Assembly: GCA_000310025.1 (NCBI GenBank)
Contig: FN648395.1
Span: 91,417 to 155,416 of the forward strand
From: Ectocarpus siliculosus
Taxonomy: Eukaryota; Sar; Phaeophyceae; Ectocarpales; Ectocarpaceae
Reading direction: 5' to 3'
DNA length: 64,000 nt
The position numbers and the translations under genes were made by a program. The notes below the pieces were generated by a model. The model was not told where the DNA came from and searched no databases. It saw nothing but the letters and a program-made list of their open reading frames with translations. Below, in pieces: positions 31,101 through 47,407 of the stretch; position 1 is the first letter of the stretch; each line of letters begins with the position of its first letter.

Positions 31101-32020
31101 AACTCGATAATTCCACGGAAAGCCCAAGACGCGATTTTTCACAACAACATCACTCTTGTTGTTGGCACAATCTTGGTTGTGGAGCAAGCGAGCTTTGAAA
31201 ATCGGTCTCCATAGATAGGTGGGGGTCTTATCTCTCCACCTCTACGGGTAGCAGCAGTTGAATGAAAAATTTGAAAGTACGCTATTAGTTGTATCATGCA
31301 CAATATATTGAAGGTAAATCGTCACCAGAGCAAAAAAAGGTGGTCTTCCTCTTGTGTGGCATCAGCCGGTTCTTCAAATATTAGCTGACTACAGCAGTAG
31401 ACTGGCGCCAAGAAAATATGGGAAGAGAGGCCTACTACAGCAGTAGACTGGCGCCAAGAAAATATGGGAAGAGAGGCCTAAAAAATCCACCGAGAGTGCC
31501 GTGAGGGGATTCCAAAGAACAAAGGAGAGAACCAGCTCACAATCCCCGCCAATCCAGCCAGAAAAGGAAGACTGGATCCTTCCAGCGCTCGCGGAGTGGT
31601 ATAAAGCTGCGCGCCGCCAGCAGGGCCAGCAGCGTCGCCAGCATCCAGGCCGGTCGCCAGCTCTACCGCTGCAGCATCTCCCGACGTTGTCGGGTGCCCT
31701 CCTGGCCGCAGTTGGTCGCGTGTTGGGTCGAGAGCAGGTGCCTCGACGTCGTCTGTTGCCATTGTTGTTGAAGCTGCTGAAGCGGCCGAAGCCGGTGCAT
31801 TGGACACAGCCGCCGACATCTCCGCTCTTCTTCGTGCGTCTACCTCGCCGTCGGAGACGAACACCTACAGTAATATACTGTTTGGGCGCAGCAGTGGTAG
31901 CAGGGAGGGAGGGTGAGGGGAATCACTCACATCCTTAAGCAACGTGCGCGCGTGCGGTTGGAGGGGGTTGCGGCGGAGGGATACGGGACGTTGCAATTTC
32001 AGGTTCAACCTTCGCACCAT
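28147..32020 (-). CDS. RING-H2 finger protein, copy 2 (seven exons)
   Basis: Paralogue of the gene at 11705-15945. Exons in transcription order: 32020-31931, 31864-31541, 30829-30674, 30414-30288, 29969-29424, 29147-28969 and 28359-28147. Phases close (1635 nt, 544 aa). All eight RING-H2 ligands are kept, with only L-for-A type changes nearby (GDRLALLPC). Length differences from copy 1 are whole codons: one extra Gly in the tail, one codon lost in exon 3, three lost in exon 5 and one gained in exon 2. In exon 1 a 1-bp insertion and a 1-bp deletion compensate, so the middle of the exon is read in a different frame but start and end agree. This pattern indicates that both copies are under coding constraint. 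The TM-like segment is VVFLLSVSYCVAML. Its donor after exon 2 (GTGAGC) is stronger than in copy 1 (GTGCGC). Confidence 0.82.
28884..28926 (+). repeat. Dispersed short repeat copy, RING copy 2 last intron
   Basis: CATAGGTCAGCCGGTTAGCT then CCGTCGATACTAACAACATGG, followed by an (AC/AT)n tail. It occupies the same intron position as the copy at 12426, so it predates the duplication. Confidence 0.65.
31019..31248. mobile_element. M1 MITE-family copy B
   Basis: Same intron position as copy A in unit 1. Inverted ends GGGGCGGAGAGATGGCACC and CTCTCCACCTCTACGGG, with inner GATTGCTCCACAACCAAG and CTTGGTTGTGGAGCAAGCG. It predates the duplication. Confidence 0.85.
31388..31480. repeat. 46-bp tandem duplication containing CTACAGCAGTAG
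   Basis: Two perfect 46-bp copies starting at 31388 and 31434, each beginning ACTACAGCAGTAGACTGGCG. Unit 1 has a single related copy near 15361, so this is a recent local duplication. Confidence 0.92.
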
Positions 32021-33393
32021 ATTTCAACTTGCTCTTTAATAGCAATATTAGGGTGGGTACCTCACCGAGCTACGGACGGCGGTCACAGAGACATCAGTAG
32101 CCGGCGGCGCTGGCCATATATTTTCGGCAAACCGATAGCGAAACTTACGTGACACGTGTGCTCAAACGTGTGTGGCGACACCAGGGAGTCGGGCTGGGAG
32201 CTAGATACATAGATATCACCGCGGCCGGATTGGCCGGATGACCGGTAGACTATATTTTCCCGGCGGTCTCTTGTACCCGCCGCCCGTTCTCGCCAAGATC
32301 GACGATCCGTTGCAACGGGAGGATGAACCACACCGTTGGGGGAGCCTGACGCGCAGCGCCTCACGACGCACAACCCTAAAGTTGGCTATGCTCGTGAGGG
32401 GTGGGACTGTGCTCTCGGAGTGGCGCGATATGGCAGGCCTGCACGTACACCACACACAGCCTTCGTCCCGCTGCTGGCAACAGGCGCGGGATTCGACCCA
32501 AAAAACACGATGTGTTCCGCTATTGCTTGGTGTGTTGGTAGATCTGCATCAAAGATAGAAACAAAGCATGCGTGGTGGCAGAACTCTTGTGCTTCGCTTT
32601 GCTGCCTCTGTTCGCCTCTCTCCATACACCCGCAGGTGAGAGTTGTCTACCAAGATGATCGTCCCTTCGCGGTGGAGAATCTCCCGGCGGGCCTGGCGGG
32701 CCTGGCGGGCCTGGCGGAGAAATACAAAAGCACGCTTGGATGTTTTATATACGAACGTTTCTTTTGGCAGCAAACGCAACAACAGCAGACAACAGCAGTG
32801 TGCACCCTCCACGACCTCTCAGTTCTAGTTGCTTGAAACTATGGTACTACACATACCTCTTGGAGAACAAGCTTCGCCCAGGTTCTTGCACGCGCAGCAG
32901 GAAGCAGGCTCCACCGCCGCGTTATAGTGCTCACGCCCTCGCAACTCCCGGAACGTTCTTGCGGAACTAACTGGTGGAACTGCTCCTCCCGTCGATCGAC
33001 CGTGAACGATGAGCCCTGGAGGCAGCTCCCACACGCGTACGTGCCTTGCAAGTCGGGAAATCGGATGGGCCCAGCTCGTGTGTGGGCGGAGAATAGCAGC
33101 TCGGCCAAGGAGGTGTAACCTAGTTTTGCATCGAAAGAAGTGTGGATCTGGTGGTGCGGGCTTGATGCTGGTGTTGTTGTGTTGTAGGGACACCTACACA
33201 CACACGCACAGCATTCAAGATTCTCCTTTGAGACGAATGGTTTCCAGTTCTCAGCGCATGTAATAAGGACAACGACCGATTATTCAGAAATTTCCTCGGT
33301 GTCGATAATCCTGTTCCGCCCGCTCGCTCGTCCTGGGTGGAGACCACGTGCGTCTGTCGCCACTCCTTCATTGCTGATTGGTGTATGTATGTT

Positions 33394-33495
33394 GTACAGG
33401 CCAGTAGACAACTTTCCTTGGGTCCGAGGAGGTGTTGCCAACAAACCGATTCTGCTGCCTGCGAAAACCTTGACCAGAGGTGTGAGCGTAGATCA
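33394..33495. repeat. Repeat shared with 22019-22117
   Basis: Contains CCAGTAGACAACTTTCCTTG and GTCCGAGGAGGTGTTGCCAA. It extends the unit 2 homology to the part of unit 1 that lies beyond the retroelement. Confidence 0.8.
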
Positions 33496-33610
33496 TATGC
33501 ATATACGTCGTTATGATCGGATCCACTCATGGCATCAATGCTGAAACCACCCAAAACGAAAGTTTAACTTTGACAAAAAGGGCGAGATATCTAGAACGAA
33601 AGGACAGGGC

Positions 33611-33818
33611 AGGTTCCGTAAGATACCAGCCCCCTCTTGGACCGAGCTCAAAGCTTGATTACTCCACGACGAAGAGTAACCCATCTTCACATGATCGCAG
33701 ATTCGAAAGCTCTCGACGAGACGTTTTCGGCGCCGCCGTTTTCGGCAAAATGCGGCTGTCTGTGCCGCAAGCAGAGTAATCGGGCTTTGAAAATCGTGAC
33801 CTACGGCAGTACCGCGTA
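33611..33818. mobile_element. M1 MITE-family copy C (diverged)
   Basis: Inverted ends include GACCGAGCTCAAAGCTTGAT and ATCGGGCTTTGAAAATCG. It is the same family as 14986-15223 and closest to the partial copy at 24771. Confidence 0.65.
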
Positions 33819-35011
33819 GTTTCTCGGTGGTGTTCTTTGTTGAGACCGATATTTTTGTGGTCGAAACAAGGAAAATGCAACGCTGGTTGTGGCCGGGAAC
33901 TGACTACACAGGAGACCGAGATCGTGGGTTCTTTGCAAACCACACGGACATGCATCAGCAACGACAGAGATCACGGATGAATCGAAGAAAAAAAAGTCAC
34001 AGCCGTCTCTACAGATCCCGCATGCTGTCTGTTGGCAAGGATATGGGCGGATGGATGCGACACGTAAATCTCAAGAAAAAAAGTCTGGCAGCGCCAGAGC
34101 AGTGACACAAACATACCATTTCCCCCCAAATTGAACAGATGATCCAAACTTGCGGATCTCAAAGAATTCGTTTCTTGCGTGTTTGAGGGCTAATAACCCG
34201 AGGCGATATTTACTTGTGTTTTTGGACTGAAAGCTTGAGAGGTTGTAGCAGCAGTTCAAATACTTGAAACAATCCAACCAAACGAGGTGCGGTCGGCCTG
34301 CAAACATCCTGCAAAGGGAAACCGGTGTATTGTTTCCCCCGCCCGCATCAGCACTCTGTATTTCGTGCTTTGCTCGGCCGTTCTCCCCCATCACACATCC
34401 TGCCCAACACTACCGAGAAAAGCATGACCACGACCTGTAAGCATGCCGACACCAACTTTCACCGCCACCTGCAAGCTACTGGTACGTACATCGGCTGCAC
34501 CTGCAACGCAACACACCGAACGCGTGTACGCAGCACACCAACAAACTCACGCCTCCCTAGCCTCAAACATTGAGCTTGGCGCCCCCAAACTCCCACTTCC
34601 CCGAAAGTTCCCGTGGCCCCTTTCTCGGAGGCAGTACATTGTCTCCCCCTCGGCCCGGTGCCCATACCATAAATGACGTGCAGGACATCAAGTATCCTTT
34701 AAGCCAAACGCGAAACGCGAGCAATGCCACGCTTTCAACTCCTAATTAAAGGTTCCTGTGTCCTTCCACACCGACGCAAACACGTGGTGCGCAGGTATCG
34801 CCCTTGCCCCGACCCGTGCACAGCGGTCTCGATACCGCTACCCCTTCGCCGTTCCAAGGAATCGAAACCGGACCGTTCTGCTCCCCGCGCTGCTGCCTCG
34901 GCCTGCTCAGACCCGGCAACACAGGATGGAAAAGCGCTCGAGCCATCGCCGACACCGGCGTCTGGGGTAGACTCCACTAAAGTCCGTAGAACACATCGAC
35001 GTCGCCGTCAT
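33819..35011. other. Intergenic region 3' of the ferredoxin gene
   Basis: No gene is recognised. Several open frames of about 80-120 codons occur on both strands but lack motifs and splice support. The 3' UTR of the minus-strand ferredoxin should lie at the right end. Confidence 0.45.
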
Positions 35012-38000
35012 CTACCCGACGGGAGGTCCGTCCGGGATAAAGACCGTGATGCCATCGAGGTCCCTGGAAAGCTTGATCTGGCACCCCAAGCGGGATGACC
35101 CCGGCGCATACAGCTCCCCCTTTCTCTGGGACACACACAAACAAGAAAGTAACGACACACGGAGAGAGAAAGGGGTTGGAAACGGGGGTGGAAAAGAATA
35201 CCCCTGGTAACTGCGCCAAGCAGTAGAGCTGTGTGACATCAACCAAACTGGTTGGTTACAGCCGTTCGCGACATCATGTAAGAATGTGGTGGTGAGACTG
35301 ACGGCTTCTTCATTGATTCTTCCGGGCAACAACGTCGATGCTCGCGAAGACAAACACGAACACGCGCGCGTTTCCCTCTCCGACCCGCACCAACGCGCGA
35401 ACCTCGACCGGGTACCTTGTTTCAGACGCTCTAAGCGCTCAAACATAAGGCGCATACCAGCCCTCCTTTTCTTGGTGCATGTGTTGGTCCGTGTGCCACG
35501 CACACGAACAGACACACCCACCCAACCCACGCACCTCCAGGAGGCTGATCTCGCTGTCAAGCGGCGGCTCTATTTTTTCCGTGAACTCCTTGGTGAGCAT
35601 GACGTGACAGCTCGCACACACGGGGCCCTGGCCGAACAGGTCCTCCTAAAGCAACCGACGATTCGAGGTGGGGATGTACAGAGGGAGAGTGAAAAAGAGG
35701 AATGGGGGCAGGGAGAGAGGGAGGGAGGGAGGGAGGGAGGGTGAGAGTAAAATTATTACAATACCCTCATGCCCGATGTTCACTGCATCGGATTTGAAGC
35801 AAGGCGGCAGACGATGAGATCAATAGGGAATGGAACTCCTGAGTATCCGCATCAGATAACCAACAGCACAACCGTGGCTACAACGGACCAACGTCACGTA
35901 GCAAGTATGTTGTTGATGCTGCTTTGGTACCCGTGTTATGGCCCACAGAAGGCTTGTTGCCGCGGACCATGAAGGCTTGTGGCCGCCGAGGCATTTTTTT
36001 CGTCTGTGTTTGGCAGCCCAAGACGAAAAACTGACCGGCGCCTTCACCTTACGATAGCTTCTACTACTCGCATCGTCACGCTTTCATCTGCCATCCCCGC
36101 AGGGTTGGGTTTGAGAGCAACCTCACTTCCTGGTGCAAGGGTTGCATGTGCACTATTAAGCGATGTCGGGAATTCGAAAACAAACAAACCACGTTTTTTT
36201 CGACACTTCGTGGATGACGTTGCAACCCCGCGTATTACTGAATACTTCGGAACGAACTTCCCAAACCGCACCACATGCGAATTGAGTATCGGAGGGAATG
36301 GTAACACAAACACCATCCTTAATTTGCAGCGAATCCCCACCCTCCTCCGTCCCACGCTGCCCCGAATGTCGTCCTATGCCCCCTGCCACCGAAAGACAAC
36401 GATACAAGAGAACGATGCTCACCGTCCACGACTCCGAATTGCGGCTCTGCACCGCACCGGCTTTCCCCCGGCAGGGCCCGTCCAGCGCTATCTGCACTCC
36501 AATCCAGCCCATTGAGGTCAGCATCGCCACATCGGCATGATCAAGCGAGAGGAACACAGCAAAGTAGCACAAGGGGGGGGGGGGAGTGAACAACGTTGTA
36601 CCTCATAAACCTCGCGCGGCAGGCGCCCGGCAGAGTTTGATCAAACTGGATCGTCTGTTTCGTCTACCAGGAACACAAAACGGCCGGTGTCTGGCAGTAG
36701 TAGAGTAGCAACTGCTGATGACATTGACGCCCCGCTTTGCAACTGTCTCTCAACACCGTTAACATGACGTTCTAGATACAGTAGATGAGTCGGCCAAGAA
36801 CAACTCGGAGATCGCAAGAGCGACGGACATTCTTCCCCATCAAGGGTTTCCAAGCGAGACCAACCCAACAAGAAAGACGCAGTAGCCCCAAGGTGGTTCA
36901 CGGGTAACAAGACCAGGCGCACCAGGGGCTACGGGCCTCGCCTGACTCCCACCCTTACCGAGGCCCGTCGCGACGGCCGGTGTAAGCGAGGGCTACGACA
37001 AGGCACACACTCAGGGCGACTGCATCCGCTGCGTCCGGCTTCCTGCATTTTGGGCAGTGTGAGGGTGGTGGTGCCCTTTGCTTGCCGTATATCGGAGGCT
37101 ATCACGCCAAGTAATCGCTGTTGGCAACTCGGGGAATCCTACGGTGTTGCTGTTGTTTTTGGCTGCCGTCGCTCTGGGGAAAATCCAGGCTTTCTCATCG
37201 CCTGGGTTGCTCGCTCCCTCACCTCGTGCTTCTCCGCCACCTCGAAGATGTTCTGTCCCGGAAGCGCGGAGACGGTCTCGCGGTCTCCCTGTGGGAAGGA
37301 ACATGGTGCCCCGTTTTGTTCGTCGGTTTTCGTCCACGTCCAAGAAGGCCATCACGCGCCCGGTGGTTGGGGTGCCGGGGAGATGGAAATTGCGCACGCG
37401 GGCGCGGACAGGGGAGGAGGGGTATCAAGGGGGGGTTGTATATTGGGGGGAGAGGTCAAGGAGATATTGGGAGAGAGGCAGACGGTTGGTCGTGTGAACT
37501 AGAGCAAAAAAAGCAGGTCTCATCGTCTCTGCTTCTACATAGAGTTGCTCTACGACCACGGATTGTCTGTGAGCAAGGATTGCCAAGCTGCCGGCCCATG
37601 AGCACCGACAGCGGCAGCACCCGTCTCTCGTCACCAGGAAGCAACGCCCTCTCTGCCTTCTCCGTGGTGTTGTATACACTATGCTGTGCCTGTCGATGAA
37701 ATGCCGACACTTGTAGGCTTGCACAAAGTCCGTGCGCTGGTGAACCCAGAGGGTGCACCCCGTAGGCGCAGCGAGATCATTGCAACAGCAGTACAGCAGT
37801 GCCAGGCTTGCTTGTGTTGCCCGCCTCACCTCGCCGGCTTGGCGTCCTTTTTCTGTGCCGTGGACGGCAGCTGTTTCATGTCTACATCAGCTGGCAGATT
37901 TCATGCGTACATGTAGGCCTCTAACTACACGTGCTTCGGTGACCTTCATGCAAGCAACAAGCGGTAAGACGTACCACACCTTGATCTACTAGTTGGAGAC

Positions 38001-38454
38001 TATCGTATATCCCTGAAAACTGCTGTCAAGGTGAAGTGTCCACCTTTTGGCATCGCCCCAATTTCCGTGAAACTCAGAGCTGTTCCAGGTACTCTTACAC
38101 CCAAATACCATGGTACAAAACATGCGAACAGCGGGTCTCTCATTTCAGGTGACTTTGTATCGCCTATTTGTGCATGCCCCCAAAACTCTTAGAATGAGGA
38201 TAGTACCTAGCGCGCGCAGAAACCCTTTCTCGTGAGTACACACATGTACTGCTGTACTGCAAACCAAGCCAGAGAGAGAGGGAGACGAAAGAAGAAAGCA
38301 GTCGCACCTCTGCATCGACGAAGGTGACCTTGACAAGTGCCTCTTGGAGAGAAGACAACGCCCGCCGACCTGCTTGCGCGGAAGAAACGGCACCACCACT
38401 GGCCGCTCGCCTCGGAAGGCAGCCCACCCCAGTCTGCAGTGCTGTCCTCAGCAT
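35012..38454 (-). CDS. Mitochondrial-type [2Fe-2S] ferredoxin (adrenodoxin family), five exons
   Basis: An electron carrier. Family members serve mitochondrial Fe-S cluster assembly and haem or quinone biosynthesis. Exons in transcription order: 38454-38308, 37288-37223, 36491-36423, 35645-35535 and 35125-35012. All junctions are phase 0, giving 168 aa. Exon 1 begins MLRTALQTGVGCLPRRAAS, a typical basic, Ser/Ala-rich matrix presequence, then VKVTFVDAE (first beta strand). Exon 2 encodes ETVSALPGQNIFEVAEKHE, and exon 3 encodes IALDGPC with the first cluster Cys (residue 78). Exon 4 encodes VCASCHV (Cys104 and Cys107) and SEISLLE. Exon 5 encodes SSRLGCQIKL (Cys146) and DLDGITVFIP. All four ligands are present. 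The oddity is that 25 residues separate Cys78 and Cys104, where the family normally has five. Either the loop is enlarged or the exon 3-4 junction differs from this model. Confidence 0.87.
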
Positions 38455-38678
38455 GTCCGTGACGTCGCTGTATGCCAAGCCTATTGCAAATGGTGTATTG
38501 ACTAGAGTGTACGAGCGGGTTGGGCGGGAGCCCCGTGGAATGCAGACGCAGATATGCGGGGTGTCTTGTCCAATCTGATGAGACGCGACACAGCAGCAGT
38601 GTGCAGTCGAGGCGACAGGGCGCACAGCGCACAGCGTGGAACCACCGACGAGCCCAGGGTGAAGTGTGTGGATCTGCC
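38455..38678. promoter_or_regulatory. Likely bidirectional promoter region
   Basis: 224 bp separate the divergent start codons of the ferredoxin gene (38454, minus) and the plus-strand gene beginning at 38679. Both 5' UTRs and promoters must fit here if the starts are right. No clear TATA box is visible. Confidence 0.45.
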
Positions 38679-40944
38679 ATGTCCAGATTTCTCAATCCCA
38701 TCGGGGCCGCTTCGGCTGCTATGCGGACGCCTGCCCGACGTAGAGTGGTGAGTACCTTGCCTCTGGAGGGGCTAATGTCGCAGCACAACAACACGCCGCT
38801 TCTTGGCCTACTTCACAGACATAATATCATAGGCTTCCAAAGCGTATCCTACCGTAGCGGTACTTGAATATGAAACACAGCTCACAAATGCACGCTGTCA
38901 AGTTGCAATAGCCTATGAATCGGCAATCGCTTATACACTATCATTCCCTGCAGCTTGATATATAGCTGCTGATTGCGCCTCGTAAGGCAGGCCGGCCCGA
39001 GTGTTCTTTGCTCGGTTCTTGCGGTTGGTGAGCGGCAAAGGTCCCTTACCAAACAGACTCAATCGTGAGTGCCGTATGGATCGGTGTTGCAACCGTTTTC
39101 GTCAGTGATTGCCAGCAAATGCCGGCAAGACAATGGCCGCGGTAAACCAAAAAAGTGACAACCGAAACAGCAGTTCAAAACTGCTGCCTCCCTGATTGAC
39201 AGCCCCGGTCTTGAACTTGGAAGCGCACGAGCGCAAAGAGGGCCGGGCGCAAATACGGCATCGTATGTATGCGAGCGGCAATCACGCCAAGGTGGAGCAT
39301 GTACTAGTAAATCTTCCTTTATTTGTATTTTGAAACCTTGAATTGTTCTCGCAGGCTAGACTACAGCAGTGGGCCCTCAACAACACCGGTACGTGCCCGG
39401 CAAACAGACCGGCCCTATTCAGAAGGACAGGCGCTATTCAAAGTACAGAATGAATTGGTGATTCGGTCGGTGCCGGGCAAGTCACGGCGCTACACAGGGC
39501 CACCGGCGTTATTCAACCGGCGTTGTTGAGGGCCCACTACTACGGTAGTGGTATGTCGTTCGCTAGATGGCAGTTCAAGCCACTTTGCTCCTTGTGTGTG
39601 ACCAGCCTTGCTCCTGGCTCGTGCCGCGTTGTTTCCAGCAGAGGAAAGGAACACTCATACCGATGAGCAGCACACACTTGCACCTGGATACGGAACGTGG
39701 TAACATCTACATCTACACTAGAATCGACACCGATGCAACCCATACTTCTAGCCTTTTCATGCATGCTGGGCAACGCATCACGTCGCCTCTGAATTGTACC
39801 TTTTCGGTCTACCGGTATAGCAGTAGTTGTTGCATGACTTTGGCCGACCACGATATTTCGGGTGCCCTCCCTGGTATACAGGTACAAAAAGTGCTCGACC
39901 ATGCGAGCACGGCGGTGTGTGAGAGGGAGTTCATGATGCTGATGAACGCCCTGCCGGAGGACGTGGAGGACACCAAGGCACCGGCCAAGATGGAGACGTT
40001 GCGGACGGCGCAGAAGTCCCTACAAGTGGCCACCCAGAAAGCGGTGAGTGCTCGCTTGGGTCTAGCGCCAGTCCACGTGGCGCATGACGGTTGGTGCTCT
40101 TTTTTATGAAGTCAAATGCCAGTCCAGCCAACTGTTGTTTGTGTTGTTGAGCGGGGCATGAAGCAGGGACACCGCAGCGGGGCGGGGGTTCCTCGCGAAA
40201 CTACTGTAGCATCTCGATCCTTGTGTGGCGAACGCCTTTTTCTCGTTGCGAGATCATTCAACCAGAATTGGTTTGCGCGAGTCGAACAGGGCACTGTAGT
40301 GTGAGAAACGTGTTGGTACTTGAGTACGATACCTCGCCACCTTGTGCTCATCTTTGTTGCAAGGTGAACGGGCGAGACAATCATTTTTTTCCCCGCACGT
40401 GCCATCAATTGTATGTGTAAAATTTTGAGCCGACATCGACGTGTGGCACTCGTTTATACCGTTGACGCCCTTCGTTCTTGCTCTGGCAACGTGGATATTC
40501 CCTGTTTCTACTCCTACCACCCAAACTCATCCTTCTGCCCTCTTCTTGTCGGTTGCCTCCCAACAGCATGAGCGTTTCATCGTAGACGCCTGTGTTGCAA
40601 TTGGTAATGAGGTGTTGACGTTCTCTCTGCTTCTGTCAGCCATGACCGTTTGAGTCCTCTGCGGCACTCCGTCGTTCGAAGGGTATCGGAAACAATGCAA
40701 AAGTCGAACTTCATTGGTTCTTCGCTCTTCCGTTTTATTGCTTCCTTCACGCACCACGTTTCGCGAACTTACCAACCCGTTATTTCAACCGCCACAACTT
40801 CTGCTGTATAACCAGGCAGCTCACCGAGGGCAGGACTACGTGACGTTTCGGATGAAGCAGCTCTCGGGGGTGGCGGCGACGAAGAAGAGGCGTCGCCGAA
40901 ACGGGATTGGTCGGGGACGATTCAACCTTGCCAGAGTTTATTAG
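38679..40944 (+). CDS. Uncharacterised gene with presequence-like first exon (model incomplete)
   Basis: I do not recognise the family. The supported pieces are as follows. Exon 1, 38679-38747, encodes MSRFLNPIGAASAAMRTPAR and ends at a GTGAGT donor; its basic, Ala/Ser-rich composition suggests a mitochondrial presequence. An exon at 39882-40043 (TATACAG acceptor, GCG|GTGAGT donor, phase 0 both ends) encodes VQKVLDHASTAVCEREFMML and a charged, probably helical remainder. A 3' exon starts at 40816 after CCAG. Joined in phase 0, the last exon ends in a basic tail (TKKRRRRNGIGRGRF) at a stop at 40942-40944. An optional 37-bp exon at 40567-40603 would shift the last exon into an acidic frame (GGGGDEEEASPK). 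The join of exon 1 to 39882 is inferred from phase only, and an intervening exon is possible. Confidence 0.45.
39370..39537. mobile_element. MITE-like palindromic element, 168 bp
   Basis: Inverted termini AGTGGGCCCTCAACAAC.CCGG at the left and CCGG.GTTGTTGAGGGCCCACT at the right match over about 22 bp with one mismatch. The interior also has GTGCCCGGCAA and TGCCGGGCAA near the ends. It is non-coding and flanked on both sides by CTAC-type sequence. It lies in the first intron of the gene starting at 38679. Confidence 0.8.
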
Positions 40945-42287
40945 TCGTCGCCCCCAACACTTGGAGGGTTGTATTTCACGTTTCTAGTTTGGAGGAGGAG
41001 GTCGAGTCATGTACTCGATTACATGTCATGGTGTGATCGTGTTTTTTTCGAAGATGGGAGTGTTCTTGGTACAGTATAAGGCGAAGCTTTCAGGTATCGG
41101 TGATGGTTTTGGCCAGTTCGACGTGTGGCTCCTTATGTTGGACTTTAAAGCCTCGGCGCTGAGCATTAGTGGTACTTTTGTTCTTTGGCGTCCCCGTTAG
41201 GTGAAAGAAGAGGGCAAAATAATAACTGAAAGGCCAAAACAACAAACGCTTTCACTCAGGCTGAGGCTGGTCGTGAACTGAACCGTAAGTTACACACAAC
41301 ATCGCCACACACCACGGGCTGATTCATTGAGTGCAAAGTTCTCCAAAGTAAGCAAGGTGGGCGTGGAAAAGTGCGGCGCTCAAAATACCATGCCCAGAGA
41401 CCCATCTTTCGTTGTTGGCATCCCTTTTGTTGAAACGTGGACCACATGGGCAAGTGTGACACCGAACATGATTGCTTGATATTTTTTTACCGTAACACCA
41501 CCGCTTGAGACGGACAATCCTATCGGACAAAGCACCGATGAATGACAGGCAAGCCCAAGGCTAATACAACGCACTGACCCCCCCAAACCTATTTACACAC
41601 ATATCCGCACTTATGTTACGCCAAGAACCACACACTCTAGGCCGACGATGCATTCTCAGAGCGACTACACTGCAACATTGTATTGCCCTCAGTCGCCGTA
41701 CGCAGGCAGGCTCAACCAAACACAAGAGCCCAAACATCTTGTGTACGAAATCAGCGGACGTTCGTGGCAACGATACCCACTTTGTTGCTGAACTGAGAAA
41801 CAACCGCTTTCTCTGCGAACTGCTGTAGTCCTAGAAACAGCGCCGCCGCTTGGAGTGTCAAGCCGACCTGTCCACCCCCCTCGTCTGGTGAGGCACCTCC
41901 CACAAGTTTGTGGACTGACGGTACAAGAGCTAGTGCACATCCGCCCGACGGACTTTTACCATGCCGACGAAAAGTGCTGCTGCTGCAAACACGACCCGGG
42001 CTGTTATTGTTGCGGGCCAGCGGTGAGTGAGCACCCCTGGCGAGTATAGCCGAACAAATCCTCATGTCTACCGATTTCAACTCATCCGTTCCTTGCTACA
42101 CGAGAACAGCAGCAGCGACCACAGAAACAACAATGATGGCAACACCTCGATCTACCACGAAGTGCGCGCGATCTTCGGAACGTTACACTTGACAGCAGTG
42201 CTTCACGTACTACACCAGCAGGGCGATGTGTGTGCGCGCGCATCGATCCCCCACAAAAACACCAGCACAAGAGACGCAATACCCCGG
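40945..42287. other. Intergenic region between convergent genes
   Basis: No gene is recognised. The minus strand near 41751-41980 is open (around KLVGGASPDEGGGQVGLTLQ) but contains a CTACAGCAGT motif and has no splice or family support. 3' UTRs of the two flanking convergent genes should lie here. Confidence 0.4.

Positions 42288-47407
<5,120 letters not shown>

Larger units (their letters stand above)
24949..33357. repeat. Duplicated unit 2 (partner 8179-17195)
   Basis: The direct-orientation partner of unit 1, described there. It carries its own intact RING gene. Relative to unit 1 it lacks the LINE-tail insertion and has an extra 46-bp tandem duplication (31388-31480). The stretch 24949-28146 holds no recognised gene. 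Confidence 0.9.
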
